Positions 45,210 to 55,751 of a stretch of 63,755 nucleotides of DNA are shown piece by piece. The position numbers and the translations under genes are program-made. Each line of letters opens with the position of its first letter. The first letter of the stretch is position 1. The stretch is from Cutibacterium namnetense (GTDB taxonomy: Bacteria; Actinomycetota; Actinomycetes; Propionibacteriales; Propionibacteriaceae): the NCBI RefSeq assembly GCF_001642025.1, contig NZ_LWHO01000007.1:1-63755 (forward strand), given 5' to 3'. The notes below the pieces were generated by a model. The model was not told the origin of the DNA and did no database searches. It saw only the letters and a list, made by a program, of their open reading frames with translations.

Positions 45210-45899
45210 CTATGCCTGACGGCCCGGCTCGTCGCGTGAAGTCTCCGCCGTCCACTTGTAGCCCGCATCATCGTTATCCCAGGAAGATGCCTCAGCGCCA
45301 CTTGCAGCATCCCCGGCCCTAGTCCACACCGCGCCGACTCCCGCAGGCCAGCTGAAGTCATCGTCGTGAGCTGAAACCTCGGCCTCATCTGCGGCGACGA
45401 GTTGACCAGCAGAGTCATCCTGCTCGCCCTCAGGCTCTGCACCGGGGTCCTCGTCATCCTCAGCTGAGACGGCCTCGGGCCGCGTCAACACCAACAAGAC
45501 CCAAGCAGCGAGGACCTTGACGGCAATCGCCAAAAGATCCCCAAATAGCCCCAGGATGGCCCCAAAGGCCCCACCGGGGCCATGGATTGGTGACAGCAGA
45601 GCGAGAATAAGATCAAGTCCGGCTGCGGTGGCGATAACAACAGCAGCTACCTTGCCAAGCAATTCAGCGCGCGGTGTCGCCGGATAGATGAACCGGCACA
45701 CCAAGACTGCCGCCAGCAGCAACAGAATCATGCCGATTCCCAGCGAAGTTCCAGACAGGCTGCGGGCCATGCCGAACAGCCCACTGTGATCGTGAGTCAG
45801 CATCAAGACCATGCGCACGACAAAGGCAACGAGGAATCCAATGCTGACGACAATGACTGTCCACGCGAGCGGCTCGCGAATTTCTCGGGCATTCTTCAC
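45210..45899 (-). CDS. Hypothetical four-TM protein with acidic tail
   Basis: A 229-residue protein with four hydrophobic helices (about 12-34, 50-70, 82-101, 112-139) and a very acidic C-terminal half (DDEDPGAEPEGEQDDSAGQL). The GTG start overlaps the manC stop (GTGA). No family recognised; probably linked to envelope mannosylation by position. Confidence 0.75.
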   Translation of the reverse strand: MKNAREIREPLAWTVIVVSIGFLVAFVVRMVLMLTHDHSGLFGMARSLSGTSLGIGMILLLLAAVLVCRFIYPATPRAELLGKVAAVVIATAAGLDLILALLSPIHGPGGAFGAILGLFGDLLAIAVKVLAAWVLLVLTRPEAVSAEDDEDPGAEPEGEQDDSAGQLVAADEAEVSAHDDDFSWPAGVGAVWTRAGDAASGAEASSWDNDDAGYKWTAETSRDEPGRQA

Positions 45900-46972
45900 G
45901 CGTATCGCCCTCCTGCCCTGGCAGCGACCTCGGCTACCACAGCCTTAACTTGCTGCGATTGAGATATCGGCACCACGAGGGTAGCGCGATCGGTACTCAC
46001 GACGGCGATATCGTGCAAGCCTGCGACGGCTAGAACGGCGTCAGGGCGGTCATTTATCAGCAGGTTTCCGGCTGAGTCAACCGATACCGTCAAACCGGTC
46101 ACATTGTTGCCCTTCCCATCACCCGGCAGGTGGGGGGCCAGCGCCTCATAGGAGCCAACGTCGTACCACTGAATCTCCAACGGAATAGCTGCAACATGAA
46201 CACCACATCCGCCATGAGATGCCGGTTCCATGACCGCAATGTCGACCGAAACCTTCTCCATGAGCGGGTAAATATCAGCTAGTCGGGACGGCTCAGCGAC
46301 CAACTCGTCGACGTGACGACGGGTCTGTGGCTTGAGCTGAGATAGACAGTCCAGCAAGGTCGCAGCCCGCCACACAAACATGCCGGAATTCCACCAATAC
46401 TCGCCAGAGTCCAGATACTGGCGGGCCACCTCACTGCTGGGTTTCTCGACGAATTCAAGTACCTGGTGGGCATGTGATCCGGGCCTCAGCGGGCCACCTC
46501 GATGGAGATATCCGAATCCGGTATTGGGCTCGGTGGGGACAACACCGAAAGTCACTAAGGCAGTAGGGTCAGCATGGGCGAGGTCAAAACCGTGCTTCAG
46601 AGCCGCCCGGAAGTCGTCGACAGGACGAATAATGTGGTCAGCTGTGACGACAGCCATGACGCCGTCAGGGTCGCGGTCAGCGATGATTCCGGCCGGCCAT
46701 GCCACGGCATTGAGGGAGTCACGCCCTACCGGCTCGCCCAGAATGTTCTCGGGGGGAAGCTCCGGCAACAGTTTGGCGACGGTGTGGGCATACGAGGCGC
46801 CCGTGCACACCAAAATGTTAGCGTCGGGCACCAGGCCGGCGACCCGCTCGTAGGCCATCCGAAGCAAACTGACCCCGTCGATAAGTTCCAACAACTGTTT
46901 GGGCTCTCCCTGGTGGGATAACGGCCACAGACGAGTACCGGACCCTCCGGCCAGGATGAGGATGTGTTGCAT
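45896..46972 (-). CDS. manC: Mannose-1-phosphate guanylyltransferase
   Basis: A 358-residue enzyme making GDP-mannose from GTP and mannose-1-phosphate. Motifs: LAGGSGTRLWPLSH nucleotide-binding loop, FVEKPSSEVARQYLDSGEYW and WYDVGSYEAL. TACTCT six bases before the ATG suggests a leaderless start. Confidence 0.93.
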   Translation of the reverse strand: MQHILILAGGSGTRLWPLSHQGEPKQLLELIDGVSLLRMAYERVAGLVPDANILVCTGASYAHTVAKLLPELPPENILGEPVGRDSLNAVAWPAGIIADRDPDGVMAVVTADHIIRPVDDFRAALKHGFDLAHADPTALVTFGVVPTEPNTGFGYLHRGGPLRPGSHAHQVLEFVEKPSSEVARQYLDSGEYWWNSGMFVWRAATLLDCLSQLKPQTRRHVDELVAEPSRLADIYPLMEKVSVDIAVMEPASHGGCGVHVAAIPLEIQWYDVGSYEALAPHLPGDGKGNNVTGLTVSVDSAGNLLINDRPDAVLAVAGLHDIAVVSTDRATLVVPISQSQQVKAVVAEVAARAGGRYA

Positions 46973-47048
46973 GTCGACAGAGTATCCGGCCGCGACGACG
47001 CAACCGCGTTAGACGCACCACAGCGTCTCATCCTTCACAATAGGTGCC

Positions 47049-47771
47049 ATGGTTTCCCTTACTCGGTCAACCCCGACTCGCAACCCTGATCCCCTGACCG
47101 CCCTATATCAGCGCGGCCAGAACGCAGGAGCACTGCCAGTGCTGACGTGGTACCACGGCAGGGACCGCAGTGAGCTGTCAGCACGCACCCTGCTGACGTG
47201 GGTCACGAAGTCGGTGTACCTGCTCGATACCGAGGGAGTCGAGCCTGGTGGTGTTTCCCGTCTTTCGGTATGCGGCGCTCGTCCCGGGCACTGGACAAGT
47301 TGTGTGTGGCTGCTGGCCTCGTGGTGGGCCGGACTTCGAGTCGATCTAACTGGTCAGGAAGAGGCAGCAGTAGAAGTCACTGGCCCGGACGCCGATCTGG
47401 CCGACTCCCCCGATGTCCTCATCCAGTGCAGCCTCGCACCCTTCGCTACCGCCTGCCAGACCCTGATGCCGGGGGCCATCGATAACACCGAGGTCCTTGC
47501 CGGCCCTGACGACCTGATTGCAGCGCGACCTGCCGCTGCCAGCGCGGTGTGGCTCAAGGGGAGCCAGGAATGGACCGGCGAACAACTCTTCGACCTGGTG
47601 CCGCTGAGCCAACCAGTTTTGCTTTCTCCCGACCGGATTCGTCTCGGCGGCAGCGAACTCGTAGCCACGACCCTCACGAGTTGCCTTCTGGGTGGCGGGT
47701 CGTTAGTCCTCGTCGAGTCCACCGACAATCTGGCGGCCATCGCAGCTCAAGAGGGAGCCATGGCGGTATGA
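47049..47771 (+). CDS. TIGR03089 family protein
   Basis: A 240-residue actinobacterial protein of the TIGR03089 type, related in sequence to the N-terminus of AMP-binding enzymes (LTWYHGRDRSELSARTLLTW ... GDD-like region) but without an AMP-binding loop. Function unknown. CACAAT seven bases before the ATG fits leaderless initiation. It ends three bases from the convergent glycosyltransferase gene. Confidence 0.75.
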   Translation: MVSLTRSTPTRNPDPLTALYQRGQNAGALPVLTWYHGRDRSELSARTLLTWVTKSVYLLDTEGVEPGGVSRLSVCGARPGHWTSCVWLLASWWAGLRVDLTGQEEAAVEVTGPDADLADSPDVLIQCSLAPFATACQTLMPGAIDNTEVLAGPDDLIAARPAAASAVWLKGSQEWTGEQLFDLVPLSQPVLLSPDRIRLGGSELVATTLTSCLLGGGSLVLVESTDNLAAIAAQEGAMAV

Positions 47772-47774
47772 GAT

Positions 47775-48797
47775 TCAGTCGCTTGAGCGATCGCCCAAAC
47801 CGACGAGAAATCCAGCTCCCCAGCTCATATGCATCATCGCCAAGACCATAGGCAGACGGACCCTAACTCCAGGATCCAAGTCACGTTTTATGGCGGCTGA
47901 CCCAGCCCCGATGATGCTGGCATAGCCCAACGGCGCCGCCCAACCGATAAGCGGCCAGCGCTTCAGTGATCTGGTCTTAGCAGCCTGAACGACCCCGACG
48001 ACACCGAGGATGGTTCCCGCCGTGATCCCCGTGACAGCAATAGGAGCAGCCAGATACCGCAGGCTTACCGAATCGCGATGGCGGCGCATGACCTCACGGC
48101 GCCATTGACCAGTACGGAAAAACTGCCTCGCCAGGGCCTTGACGGTAGAGCGAGGCCGGTACGTCACTCGGAGATTGGGACTAAACCACACCTCTCGTCC
48201 AGATTGACGCAACCGATAGTTAAGCTCCCAGTCCTGAGCCCGGTCAAACTTCGGGCAGAAACCACCGACGGCCTCAAGATCGGCCTTACGAAAGACGCCG
48301 AGAAAGACCGTTTCAGCCGGACCCTCCGGCGCATTGCCCTGATGGAAAGCGCTGCTACCCAAACCCAACTTGGAGGTATAAGCCACCGCCACAGCCTGCT
48401 CGAAGGGGGTACGTCCCTTAGCGTCCATGATCCCTCCGACATTGGCCGCGCCAGTACGCTCCAACAGTTCGACGGCGGTCGCGATGTATTCCGGGCCAAG
48501 CTCACCATGAGCGTCAACGCGCACGATGATGTCGTATCGGGATACGGCCACACCAAGGTTTAGGGCCTTGGGAGTGGTGCCGTCGGGATTGTCAATCACG
48601 CGAATGCGATCGTCTCGAGCAGCCAGATCTTGGGCTATCTCACAAGTGCGATCAGTGCTCGGCGCAATAGCGAGGATGATTTCCATCGGACCCGGGTAGC
48701 CCTGGTTGATGACCCCGGCAACCGACTCTTCGAGATATCTCTCCTCGTTCCTAACCGGTATGACAACACTGACCGGAGGTGCGAGGTATGACGACAT
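47775..48797 (-). CDS. Family-2 glycosyltransferase, ExoA-like
   Basis: A 340-residue glycosyltransferase. PVSVVIPVRNEERYLEESVA begins the GT-A fold, IVRVDAHGELGPEYI holds the DxD-like metal site, and FDRAQDWELNYRLRQSG is the acceptor/base region. Three C-terminal hydrophobic helices anchor it. I start at the ATG at 48797; an ATG nine bases upstream is possible. Confidence 0.9.
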   Translation of the reverse strand: MSSYLAPPVSVVIPVRNEERYLEESVAGVINQGYPGPMEIILAIAPSTDRTCEIAQDLAARDDRIRVIDNPDGTTPKALNLGVAVSRYDIIVRVDAHGELGPEYIATAVELLERTGAANVGGIMDAKGRTPFEQAVAVAYTSKLGLGSSAFHQGNAPEGPAETVFLGVFRKADLEAVGGFCPKFDRAQDWELNYRLRQSGREVWFSPNLRVTYRPRSTVKALARQFFRTGQWRREVMRRHRDSVSLRYLAAPIAVTGITAGTILGVVGVVQAAKTRSLKRWPLIGWAAPLGYASIIGAGSAAIKRDLDPGVRVRLPMVLAMMHMSWGAGFLVGLGDRSSD

Positions 48798-48902
48798 GCA
48801 CGCCATTGTGCCAGGTCTGAATGGCCTGTGAATCCTGCGCCACACAGGACTCGCCCGATCAGGCTTGCGGATCTGGATGGACCTGCGGCTACGGTAGATT
48901 TC

Positions 48903-50195
48903 ATGTCTTATCGAGGCAGCGGGCGCGGCCCCCACGACGAGCGATCTCGCCAGTCTGACCTGGACTGGCTATACGGGATTGACGAAAGCGACGCCACTCG
49001 TATCGATCCGGTAGACCCACCGCGCAGCGCACCCGGTAGTGGAACAGGTCGGCTACGGGGCGACCGGCACTCTCAGCGTCGTCAAGGTACAAGTCGCTTC
49101 TCCTCCCAGCAATCCGCACAGCGGCGATCCTCGCGACGCCCTACAGCCGATCTGTACCGATCCGATGGCCAATCGCCACGGCACCCATCGCGTCGCACCA
49201 CACAGCGACGGCAGGCCGCGAGCCGCCCAGTGCCACGCGCTCGTCGACGTCGGCACCCCGTCAAGGTCATCATGGTGTTGTTGTTGGCATGGTTGGTGTG
49301 GCTCGTCGCTGTGCCGTCATACGCTCTCAGCTGTACCGGAACGGTTGACGCCACCCCGGACGGACCACGAGGCGCGGATCACCCAGGCACCCTCGTGCTG
49401 CTAGTCGGCACCGATGAGCGGCAGAACCTCACACCCAGGCAGCAGAAGCAGTTGGGCACCGGCACCGAAACCGGTCTACGCACCGACACCATGCTGCTGC
49501 TCTACATGCCCCCCGAAGGCAAAAATGTCCTGATCTCCCTGCCGCGAGACACGTTCTTGCGTATTCCCGGGCATGGTCATAACAAACTCAATGCTGCCTA
49601 CTCGATTGGCGGGGCGAAGTTGCTTGTTCAGACAATTGAGAAGGCCACTGACCTGCGCATCAACGGTTATGTCGAGATCGGATTCGGTGGATTCGTTCAG
49701 ATGGTTGACGCGGTCGGCGGAGTCCACGTAGCCCTCGACAAGCCGATGGTCGACAAGGACTCTCATACCAACCTTCCTGCCGGCCCCCAGGACCTCAACG
49801 GGGTCCAGGCCCTTGGATACGTGCGGATGCGTAAGGCCGACGCAGAGGGAGACCTAGGCCGCGTCAAGAGACAGCAAAAGGTGGCCTCCCAGGTGGCCAC
49901 AAAGGCTCTTAGCTTGTGGACCTTCATCAATCCGGTGCGCTATTGGAAAGTGAATATGGCCGCGGCGGGAGCGGTAAAGCTTGGCACCGACACTTCGACC
50001 TTGACTGCCCTCAAGACGGCCCGGGGGCTCATGAAGGTCTCCGGAAACGACGGAATCAAGATGACTGTCCCGGTCTCGACCGTCTCGGCGTACACATCAG
50101 CTGGATCGTCGGTGTTGTGGAACGACAAGAAGGCCGCCCAGTTGTGGGACGACCTGCGCAGCGGCGACACCTCGAAGGTGACCGAATTGTCCTGA
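48903..50195 (+). CDS. LytR-CpsA-Psr (LCP) phosphotransferase
   Basis: A 430-residue LCP ligase that attaches polymers to peptidoglycan. An Arg-rich cytoplasmic N-terminus (about 1-120), TM helix (about 122-142, VIMVLLLAWLVWLVAVPSYA) and an LCP domain follow: TDTMLLLYMPP, LISLPRDTFLRIPGHGHNKL and RMRKADAEGDLGRVKRQQKV. The catalytic-site Arg and Asp positions look intact. TACGGT seven bases before the ATG suggests leaderless initiation. Confidence 0.93.
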   Translation: MSYRGSGRGPHDERSRQSDLDWLYGIDESDATRIDPVDPPRSAPGSGTGRLRGDRHSQRRQGTSRFSSQQSAQRRSSRRPTADLYRSDGQSPRHPSRRTTQRRQAASRPVPRARRRRHPVKVIMVLLLAWLVWLVAVPSYALSCTGTVDATPDGPRGADHPGTLVLLVGTDERQNLTPRQQKQLGTGTETGLRTDTMLLLYMPPEGKNVLISLPRDTFLRIPGHGHNKLNAAYSIGGAKLLVQTIEKATDLRINGYVEIGFGGFVQMVDAVGGVHVALDKPMVDKDSHTNLPAGPQDLNGVQALGYVRMRKADAEGDLGRVKRQQKVASQVATKALSLWTFINPVRYWKVNMAAAGAVKLGTDTSTLTALKTARGLMKVSGNDGIKMTVPVSTVSAYTSAGSSVLWNDKKAAQLWDDLRSGDTSKVTELS

Positions 50196-50306
50196 ACTCG
50201 CGCCCCTTGTACAACCCACCGCTTGGGGAGCCCCCGGCAACGCTTTACCGCACTCTTTGAGAGCGTGATGTACACGTTTTCATCATGAGGTTCTAAGGTT
50301 GATGCC

Positions 50307-53264
50307 ATGGTTGCCAATGACGACACCGCACAAGGGTTACACGACGCCCTCACGAACCTCATCCCTTGGGACGGTCCGGTAGCTCCCCGAGCTCACCTGC
50401 ACACCGACGCCCCCGCCCTCGACCTGTCTGGAACCTGGCGGTTTCAGCTGGTTGACTCACCCCACGACGCGCCAGCCGGCTTTACCGATCCCCAGTTCGA
50501 TGACAGCGATTTTGTCGACCTCGTCGTGCCATCGTCCTGGCAGATGGTCGACCCAGCCGGAAACGCACCCTTTGGCCGTCCGGCTTACCTCAACATTAAT
50601 TACCCCATACCGGTTCCCGCATCAGACGAAGACATCGTCGTTCCCAATGAGAATCCCACCGGGTGCTACCGTCACACCTTCGAGGTTGGACAAGACTTCA
50701 CCAGCGCCGAACGAGTATTGCTGCGATTCGAGGGCGTCGATTCCTTTGCCCGTGTCTGGCTCAACGGGATCGAACTGGGATGGACCAAGGGCTCGCGCCT
50801 CACCAGCGAGTTTGACGTCACTTCACAGTTGCGTCCCGGCCGCAATGTGCTCGCTGTGGCCGTCAGTCAGTGGTCCGACGGCACATTCTTGGAAGACCAA
50901 GACATGTGGCGAATGTCAGGAATCTTCCGCGAGGTCACTCTGCTGGCCCGACCTTATGGCGGCATTGACGACCTCTTCGTCCATGCTTCTTGGGATGGTG
51001 ATGCCAAGCTCCTCATTGACGGGCCGGAAGGCGCAACCGTGACCATCCCCGAGCTCGAGCTCACCACCACCTGCAACACCGAAGTAACAATCCCCGCTGC
51101 GCAACCGTGGACCGCCGAAACCCCCAGGCTCTACGACGCCACCGTCTCCACCGACACCGAGACCGTCGCTGTAAGGATTGGATTCCGGACTGTCGCCGTG
51201 GACGGCGACGTCATCACCGTCAACGGGGAAAAAATCATCTTCCGTGGAGTCAACCGCCACGAATGGCATCCGCGAACCGGACGGACTCTCGACGAGAAGA
51301 CGATGCGTACTGATCTCGAGCTCATGAAGCGCCACGGCGTCAATGCCATTCGCACCTCCCATTACCCACCGAATGCTCGTTTCCTCGATCTGTGCGACGA
51401 GTATGGCGTCTGGGTCCTCTTGGAATGTGATCTCGAGACCCACGGCTTCGAGTGGGGCGGCTGGGATGGCAGCCCGACCGGCGACCGCCGGTGGTACGAC
51501 TGCCTGCTTAACCGCATCCAGCGCACCGTCGAACGCGATAAGAATCATCCCGCCATCATCGGTTGGTCGATGGGCAACGAATCCCACTGTGGCGAAGGCA
51601 TTCGACTCATGAACGATTGGGTCAAGGAGCGCGACCCATCCCGCTTTACCCACTACGAGGGCGACTACGCCCACGCCATCGTCGATGTGTGGACGGTGAT
51701 GTACCCGTCCATGGAGTGGGTCGAGGCCGTGCGTGACCGCACCGTCATGCCTGGGGCTGCGCCTGCGCCACAGACGGGGCGCGAGCGCGAGCTGCCCTTC
51801 TTCATGTGCGAGTTCGCCCATGCGATGGGCAATGGCCCTGGGGAGCTGTCCGCCTACGAGGAACGATGCTTCGACCCGCACTTCCACCGTGACCGCATGC
51901 ATGGCGGATTCGTCTGGGAGTGGATCGATCACGGCATCGACACTGGACGCGGCTATGCCTACGGGGGCGACTTTGGTGAGGTCCTGCACGATTCAAACTT
52001 CGTCTGCGATGGGCTCGTCATGCCTGATCGCACCCCTTCCCCAGGCCTGCTGGAGTTCGCGGCGACGATGGGAGCGGTGCGCATCGAGGTCGATAGCGAG
52101 CAGCTGCGCGATGGTACCGGCATCACCGTCACCAATCGACGCGATTTCTCAGACCTATCCGACCTCGAATTCACATGGCAGCTCGTTGACGACGGCGAGT
52201 ATGTCCAGGCGGGAGTTCTAGCGGTCGGCGCCTTGGCGGCCCATCACACCTGGACTGGCACCGTGCCACTTCCTGACGAAATCTCCGATCGGATGGTTGT
52301 CGTCGTGGAGGCAAAACTGACAGCGGACACTCTCTGGGCGTCGGCCGGTCACGTAGTAGCCCGGACATCAGCTCTGCTGGTTCCCGAGCCGCTGCCCCAA
52401 CCCTGTCTGCCAGCGTCATCACAGCCGCGTCGTGACAGTAGCGGCTGGAGTCTCGGACCGGCACGCTTCGACCGTCGTGGTCGCCTCGTGACATGGGGTA
52501 CCGCGAGCCTCGTCGCTGCTGTCCTTGATCTCTTCCGCGCCCCCATTGACAATGACCGGGCTAGCGCACTGGCCCGCAACAACATTGGTGACGCGGCGCT
52601 CGCAGCTGGTCTCGACCGGCTCGTCCACACCACGACCTCCGTGCACGAAGACAGTGGCGATCTGGTTGTCGTTACTCGCAGCGCTGCTGCCGCCGCGCGC
52701 AACTCCATGACGACGACGTGGCGTTGGCGCGCCGTCCAGACCGACGATGGTCGCGAAGGGATCCACCTGGACCTCCACACCGATCCACATGGGCACTGGC
52801 CGACCATGCTCGGGCGCATTGGCGTGACAATAGGCCTGCCCGCACAGTGGACTACCGTTTCGTGGTTTGGGCTCGGACCGACCGAGAACTATCCCGATTC
52901 TCAGCACGCCGCGATCTGGGGACGCTGGGATTGCGATGTGGCAGACCTGCAGACCCCCTACGTCATGCCCCAGGAGAACGGTCTGCGCCAGGGAATCCAC
53001 GAACTGACAATCGGCGGTTCGAGCGGTGGTATGCGGATCACCGCGGATGGCAGCTGGCCGGCATTCGCGATCCGGCCGTGGACTTCACAAGCCTTAATGA
53101 ATGCTGCCCACACCTGGGAGCTGGAACCCGATGGGCACACTTGGCTTACCTTGGACGCCATCTCGGCTCCGCTGGGATCGACGTCCTGCGGCCCGATGCC
53201 GATCATGTCTCACCGGCTGTATGCCCAACCGGTTGACCTGTCGCTCACTCTGTCGTTGGTCTGA
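50307..53264 (+). CDS. lacZ: Beta-galactosidase, GH2
   Basis: A 985-residue GH2 enzyme of LacZ type hydrolysing beta-galactosides. Jelly-roll, immunoglobulin-like, TIM-barrel and C-terminal beta-sandwich domains follow in order. The acid/base Glu is E425 in MGNESHCG and the nucleophile E502 in FMCEFAHAMGN. RHEWHPRTGR near residue 318 is typical. No signal peptide, so it is cytoplasmic. It stands alone between the LCP and purE genes with no visible lactose permease beside it. Confidence 0.96.
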   Translation: MVANDDTAQGLHDALTNLIPWDGPVAPRAHLHTDAPALDLSGTWRFQLVDSPHDAPAGFTDPQFDDSDFVDLVVPSSWQMVDPAGNAPFGRPAYLNINYPIPVPASDEDIVVPNENPTGCYRHTFEVGQDFTSAERVLLRFEGVDSFARVWLNGIELGWTKGSRLTSEFDVTSQLRPGRNVLAVAVSQWSDGTFLEDQDMWRMSGIFREVTLLARPYGGIDDLFVHASWDGDAKLLIDGPEGATVTIPELELTTTCNTEVTIPAAQPWTAETPRLYDATVSTDTETVAVRIGFRTVAVDGDVITVNGEKIIFRGVNRHEWHPRTGRTLDEKTMRTDLELMKRHGVNAIRTSHYPPNARFLDLCDEYGVWVLLECDLETHGFEWGGWDGSPTGDRRWYDCLLNRIQRTVERDKNHPAIIGWSMGNESHCGEGIRLMNDWVKERDPSRFTHYEGDYAHAIVDVWTVMYPSMEWVEAVRDRTVMPGAAPAPQTGRERELPFFMCEFAHAMGNGPGELSAYEERCFDPHFHRDRMHGGFVWEWIDHGIDTGRGYAYGGDFGEVLHDSNFVCDGLVMPDRTPSPGLLEFAATMGAVRIEVDSEQLRDGTGITVTNRRDFSDLSDLEFTWQLVDDGEYVQAGVLAVGALAAHHTWTGTVPLPDEISDRMVVVVEAKLTADTLWASAGHVVARTSALLVPEPLPQPCLPASSQPRRDSSGWSLGPARFDRRGRLVTWGTASLVAAVLDLFRAPIDNDRASALARNNIGDAALAAGLDRLVHTTTSVHEDSGDLVVVTRSAAAAARNSMTTTWRWRAVQTDDGREGIHLDLHTDPHGHWPTMLGRIGVTIGLPAQWTTVSWFGLGPTENYPDSQHAAIWGRWDCDVADLQTPYVMPQENGLRQGIHELTIGGSSGGMRITADGSWPAFAIRPWTSQALMNAAHTWELEPDGHTWLTLDAISAPLGSTSCGPMPIMSHRLYAQPVDLSLTLSLV

Positions 53265-53276
53265 CGGACGGGGGGA

Positions 53277-53311
53277 AGATGGCTCAGGACCACTGTGGTT
53301 CTGAGCCATCT
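53277..53311. terminator. Bidirectional hairpin between lacZ and purE
   Basis: AGATGGCTCAG and CTGAGCCATCT form an 11-bp stem, extendable by ACC/GGT, in the 86-base space between the convergent lacZ and purE ends. Confidence 0.75.
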
Positions 53312-53350
53312 CAACGTGGCGGAAAGCTCGATCTGCGCAACGGCAATCAC

Positions 53351-53932
53351 TCAGGGGCGGGAGTGGCTACGCACCTTCTCGCCTTTAGCCGCAGCCGCAT
53401 CGTGCAAGTCGGACTGGTACTTGACCATGGCCTCGCACAGTTCCGGATTCGAGGCGGCGAGAATCCGCACCGCCAGCAGGCCGGCGTTCTTGGCATTACC
53501 GACGCCGACCGTCGCCACCGGCACACCACCTGGCATCTGGACGATGGACAGCAGGGAATCCATGCCATCGAGGTGGGCTAGTGGCACGGGAACTCCGACG
53601 ACCGGCAGCGGGGTTAGTGCGGCGACCATACCAGGCAGATGAGCGGCACCACCGGCACCGGCGATGATCACCTTGATACCGCGTTCGTGAGCACCTCGAC
53701 CGAACTCGATCATGTCCTCAGGCATGCGGTGGGCCGAAACGACGTCCGCCTCAAATCCCACATTGAAGTCGGTGAGTACCTGAGCTGCGGGTTCCATCGT
53801 CGGCCAGTCAGAGTCCGAGCCCATGATGATCGACACCTGAGGACCGCTAGCCTCACCGGCCAGCCGACGAGCAGGTGTCTCAACTTTCTTACCTCGCCGC
53901 GGCTTGCGGCTGTTGGCGGTGGTCTCAGGCAT
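53351..53932 (-). CDS. purE: N5-carboxyaminoimidazole ribonucleotide mutase
   Basis: A 193-residue Pur[21 protein letters not shown] is the characteristic P-loop-like start, then [15 protein letters not shown] and [20 protein letters not shown]. An extra 40-residue Lys/Arg-rich N-terminus precedes it. GGGAGA lies five bases before the ATG. Overlaps the purK stop by eight bases. Confidence 0.96.
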   Translation of the reverse strand: MPETTANSRKPRRGKKVETPARRLAGEASGPQVSIIMGSDSDWPTMEPAAQVLTDFNVGFEADVVSAHRMPEDMIEFGRGAHERGIKVIIAGAGGAAHLPGMVAALTPLPVVGVPVPLAHLDGMDSLLSIVQMPGGVPVATVGVGNAKNAGLLAVRILAASNPELCEAMVKYQSDLHDAAAAKGEKVRSHSRP

Positions 53933-55097
53933 CGTGTTCTCCCATGAGGTAGGCGGCGGCATGGTGTGCCCGGCGACGAGTCATCTCTATGTCGTTACCA
54001 AGGCAGGTGACGTGACCGACCTTACGACCAGGTCGCACGGACTTCCCGTACAGTTCGACGCGAAGTTCTGGGTCACGAGCAAAGCAATGTTGCAACGCCC
54101 CGGTCAGATCCTCTTCGGACCCGCCAAGGACGTTGGCCATGACGACTACGGGGGCAGTCAGGGCCGGCGAGCCGAGAGGCAAGTTAAGCACCGCTCGTAG
54201 GTGGTTTTCGAACTGGCTCGTCTCAGCCCCGTCGATCGTCCAGTGGGCAGTGTTGTGAGGACGGGTCGCTAGCTCATTGACGATCACGGATCCGTCCCCA
54301 CGCTCCATCAACTCGACCGCCAGCACCCCCACAACGTCGAGGCGTCCCGCAATGTCAAGGGCCATCGTCTGGAGCTCAACTTGACGGTCCGAAGATAGGT
54401 CAGGAGCCGGGCTGATGGTCTCGGCACATACCCCGTGACGCTGAATGGTTTCGGTGACCGGGTACGCGGCGCCCTGACCCGACGGGGAGCGTACAACGAC
54501 GGCGGATAGCTCGCGTCGGAAATCGACGAATTCTTCGGCGAGAATGCGTATCGGCTGCTTTCCGTCGGCCAAACCCCCGGCAGCGTCGAAGGGCTCGCCA
54601 ACATCGTCGGGGCCGTCGATCTTGAACACTCCTTTGCCGTCATAACCTCCGCGAGAGGTTTTCGCGATAACGGGCCAGCCATGATCATTACCGAAAGAGG
54701 CAAGGTCGTCGGGGGTGTCGCAGACCTTCCACGCAGGGTTCGGGAATCCTTCGCGCTCCATAAACTCGCGCATAACAACCTTGTCCTGCGCGTGGACCAT
54801 GGCGGCCGATCCTGGGCGGACCGCATACCCAGCCTGTTCCATCTCCTCAACGAGGACCGTTGGTACGTGTTCATGGTCGAAGGTGACGACGTCACACCCG
54901 GCGGCGAAGTTCATGACGGCGTCGTGGTCGAGGTGGGAGCCAACGACGACGTCAGACATCACCTGGGCAGCAGACTCGTCAGGGTCAGACGCCAGCAGGC
55001 GGGTGCGCACCCCCAATCCGATCGCAGCCTGATGCATCATGCGGGCAAGCTGCCCGCCGCCAATGATTCCGATGGTGTAGGACGTCACGACGTTCAT
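53925..55097 (-). CDS. purK: N5-carboxyaminoimidazole ribonucleotide synthase
   Basis: A 390-residue ATP-grasp enzyme that carboxylates AIR ahead of PurE. Start at the ATG at 55097 ([16 protein letters not shown]) with an alternative four codons upstream. Motifs: [40 protein letters not shown] and [20 protein letters not shown] tandem 11-base duplication (CTTACCGTGTA) lies in the upstream region. Confidence 0.95.
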   Translation of the reverse strand: MNVVTSYTIGIIGGGQLARMMHQAAIGLGVRTRLLASDPDESAAQVMSDVVVGSHLDHDAVMNFAAGCDVVTFDHEHVPTVLVEEMEQAGYAVRPGSAAMVHAQDKVVMREFMEREGFPNPAWKVCDTPDDLASFGNDHGWPVIAKTSRGGYDGKGVFKIDGPDDVGEPFDAAGGLADGKQPIRILAEEFVDFRRELSAVVVRSPSGQGAAYPVTETIQRHGVCAETISPAPDLSSDRQVELQTMALDIAGRLDVVGVLAVELMERGDGSVIVNELATRPHNTAHWTIDGAETSQFENHLRAVLNLPLGSPALTAPVVVMANVLGGSEEDLTGALQHCFARDPELRVELYGKSVRPGRKVGHVTCLGNDIEMTRRRAHHAAAYLMGEHDA

Positions 55098-55217
55098 CGT
55101 AACGGCCATCGGATGCAAAACGCTTACCGTGTACTTACCGTGTATAAGTCTCAGATCCACCTTCGGCAGTCTGTTACGCGCGACCACCTCGCATCGCGGA
55201 TCGTCCATACTGGAGAC

Positions 55218-55751
55218 ATGGTGCGAGTCGGACAGCCGCTGAGGCGTAACCGTGACGAGACGGTACTCGTGCACACTCGCCGTCACGCCAAGGCTCTCTT
55301 TTGGCCCGTCGTCATGGGGTTTGTTGGGGTCGTCGGATCAGCCGCTCTGCTTGGAATTATGCCGTCCGATATGCGAGCACAGTATTGGCCACTCGTTGTC
55401 ATTATCGCAGCCGCAATCCTCGTCGTCGGCACCCTCGCTCCGTGGCTGAAATGGTTCACGACGACGATGACGATTACTGATCGACGTGTCATGTTGCGCC
55501 AGGGCGTTGTCCTCCGACGCGGTCACGACGTCATGATCGGCAGCCTCATCGATGTGTCGTGGCAGGCCGGGGTGTTTGACCGGCTGATGGGCTGCGGAAA
55601 ACTCATCCTCACCACCCCGTCAGACCAGATGGTGCTCAACGACGTTCCCGGGACGCGTCGAGTCGCCGACCTCTTCGCGGGACTGACGGACAACGGATAC
55701 GGCGAATACCTCAACGACGATTACCGCGAGGAGTCGTTCACAGTACGGTGA
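55218..55751 (+). CDS. PH-domain (bPH2) membrane protein
   Basis: A 177-residue protein. Two TM helices (about 28-48 and 56-76) precede a bacterial PH-like domain (TTTMTITDRRVMLRQGVVLR ... DVSWQAGVFDRLMGCGKLIL). It is the counterpart of the protein next to purK and birA in mycobacteria. CATACT six bases before the ATG fits leaderless initiation. Function unknown. Confidence 0.85.
   Translation: MVRVGQPLRRNRDETVLVHTRRHAKALFWPVVMGFVGVVGSAALLGIMPSDMRAQYWPLVVIIAAAILVVGTLAPWLKWFTTTMTITDRRVMLRQGVVLRRGHDVMIGSLIDVSWQAGVFDRLMGCGKLILTTPSDQMVLNDVPGTRRVADLFAGLTDNGYGEYLNDDYREESFTVR

Noticed and set aside
50916-51989. 357-codon minus-strand frame inside lacZ
   Set aside because: Shadow frame of high-GC coding sequence; lacZ motifs on the plus strand are unmistakable.
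55122-55144. Tandem 11-base duplication upstream of purK
   Set aside because: Too short and single to call a regulatory or mobile repeat.
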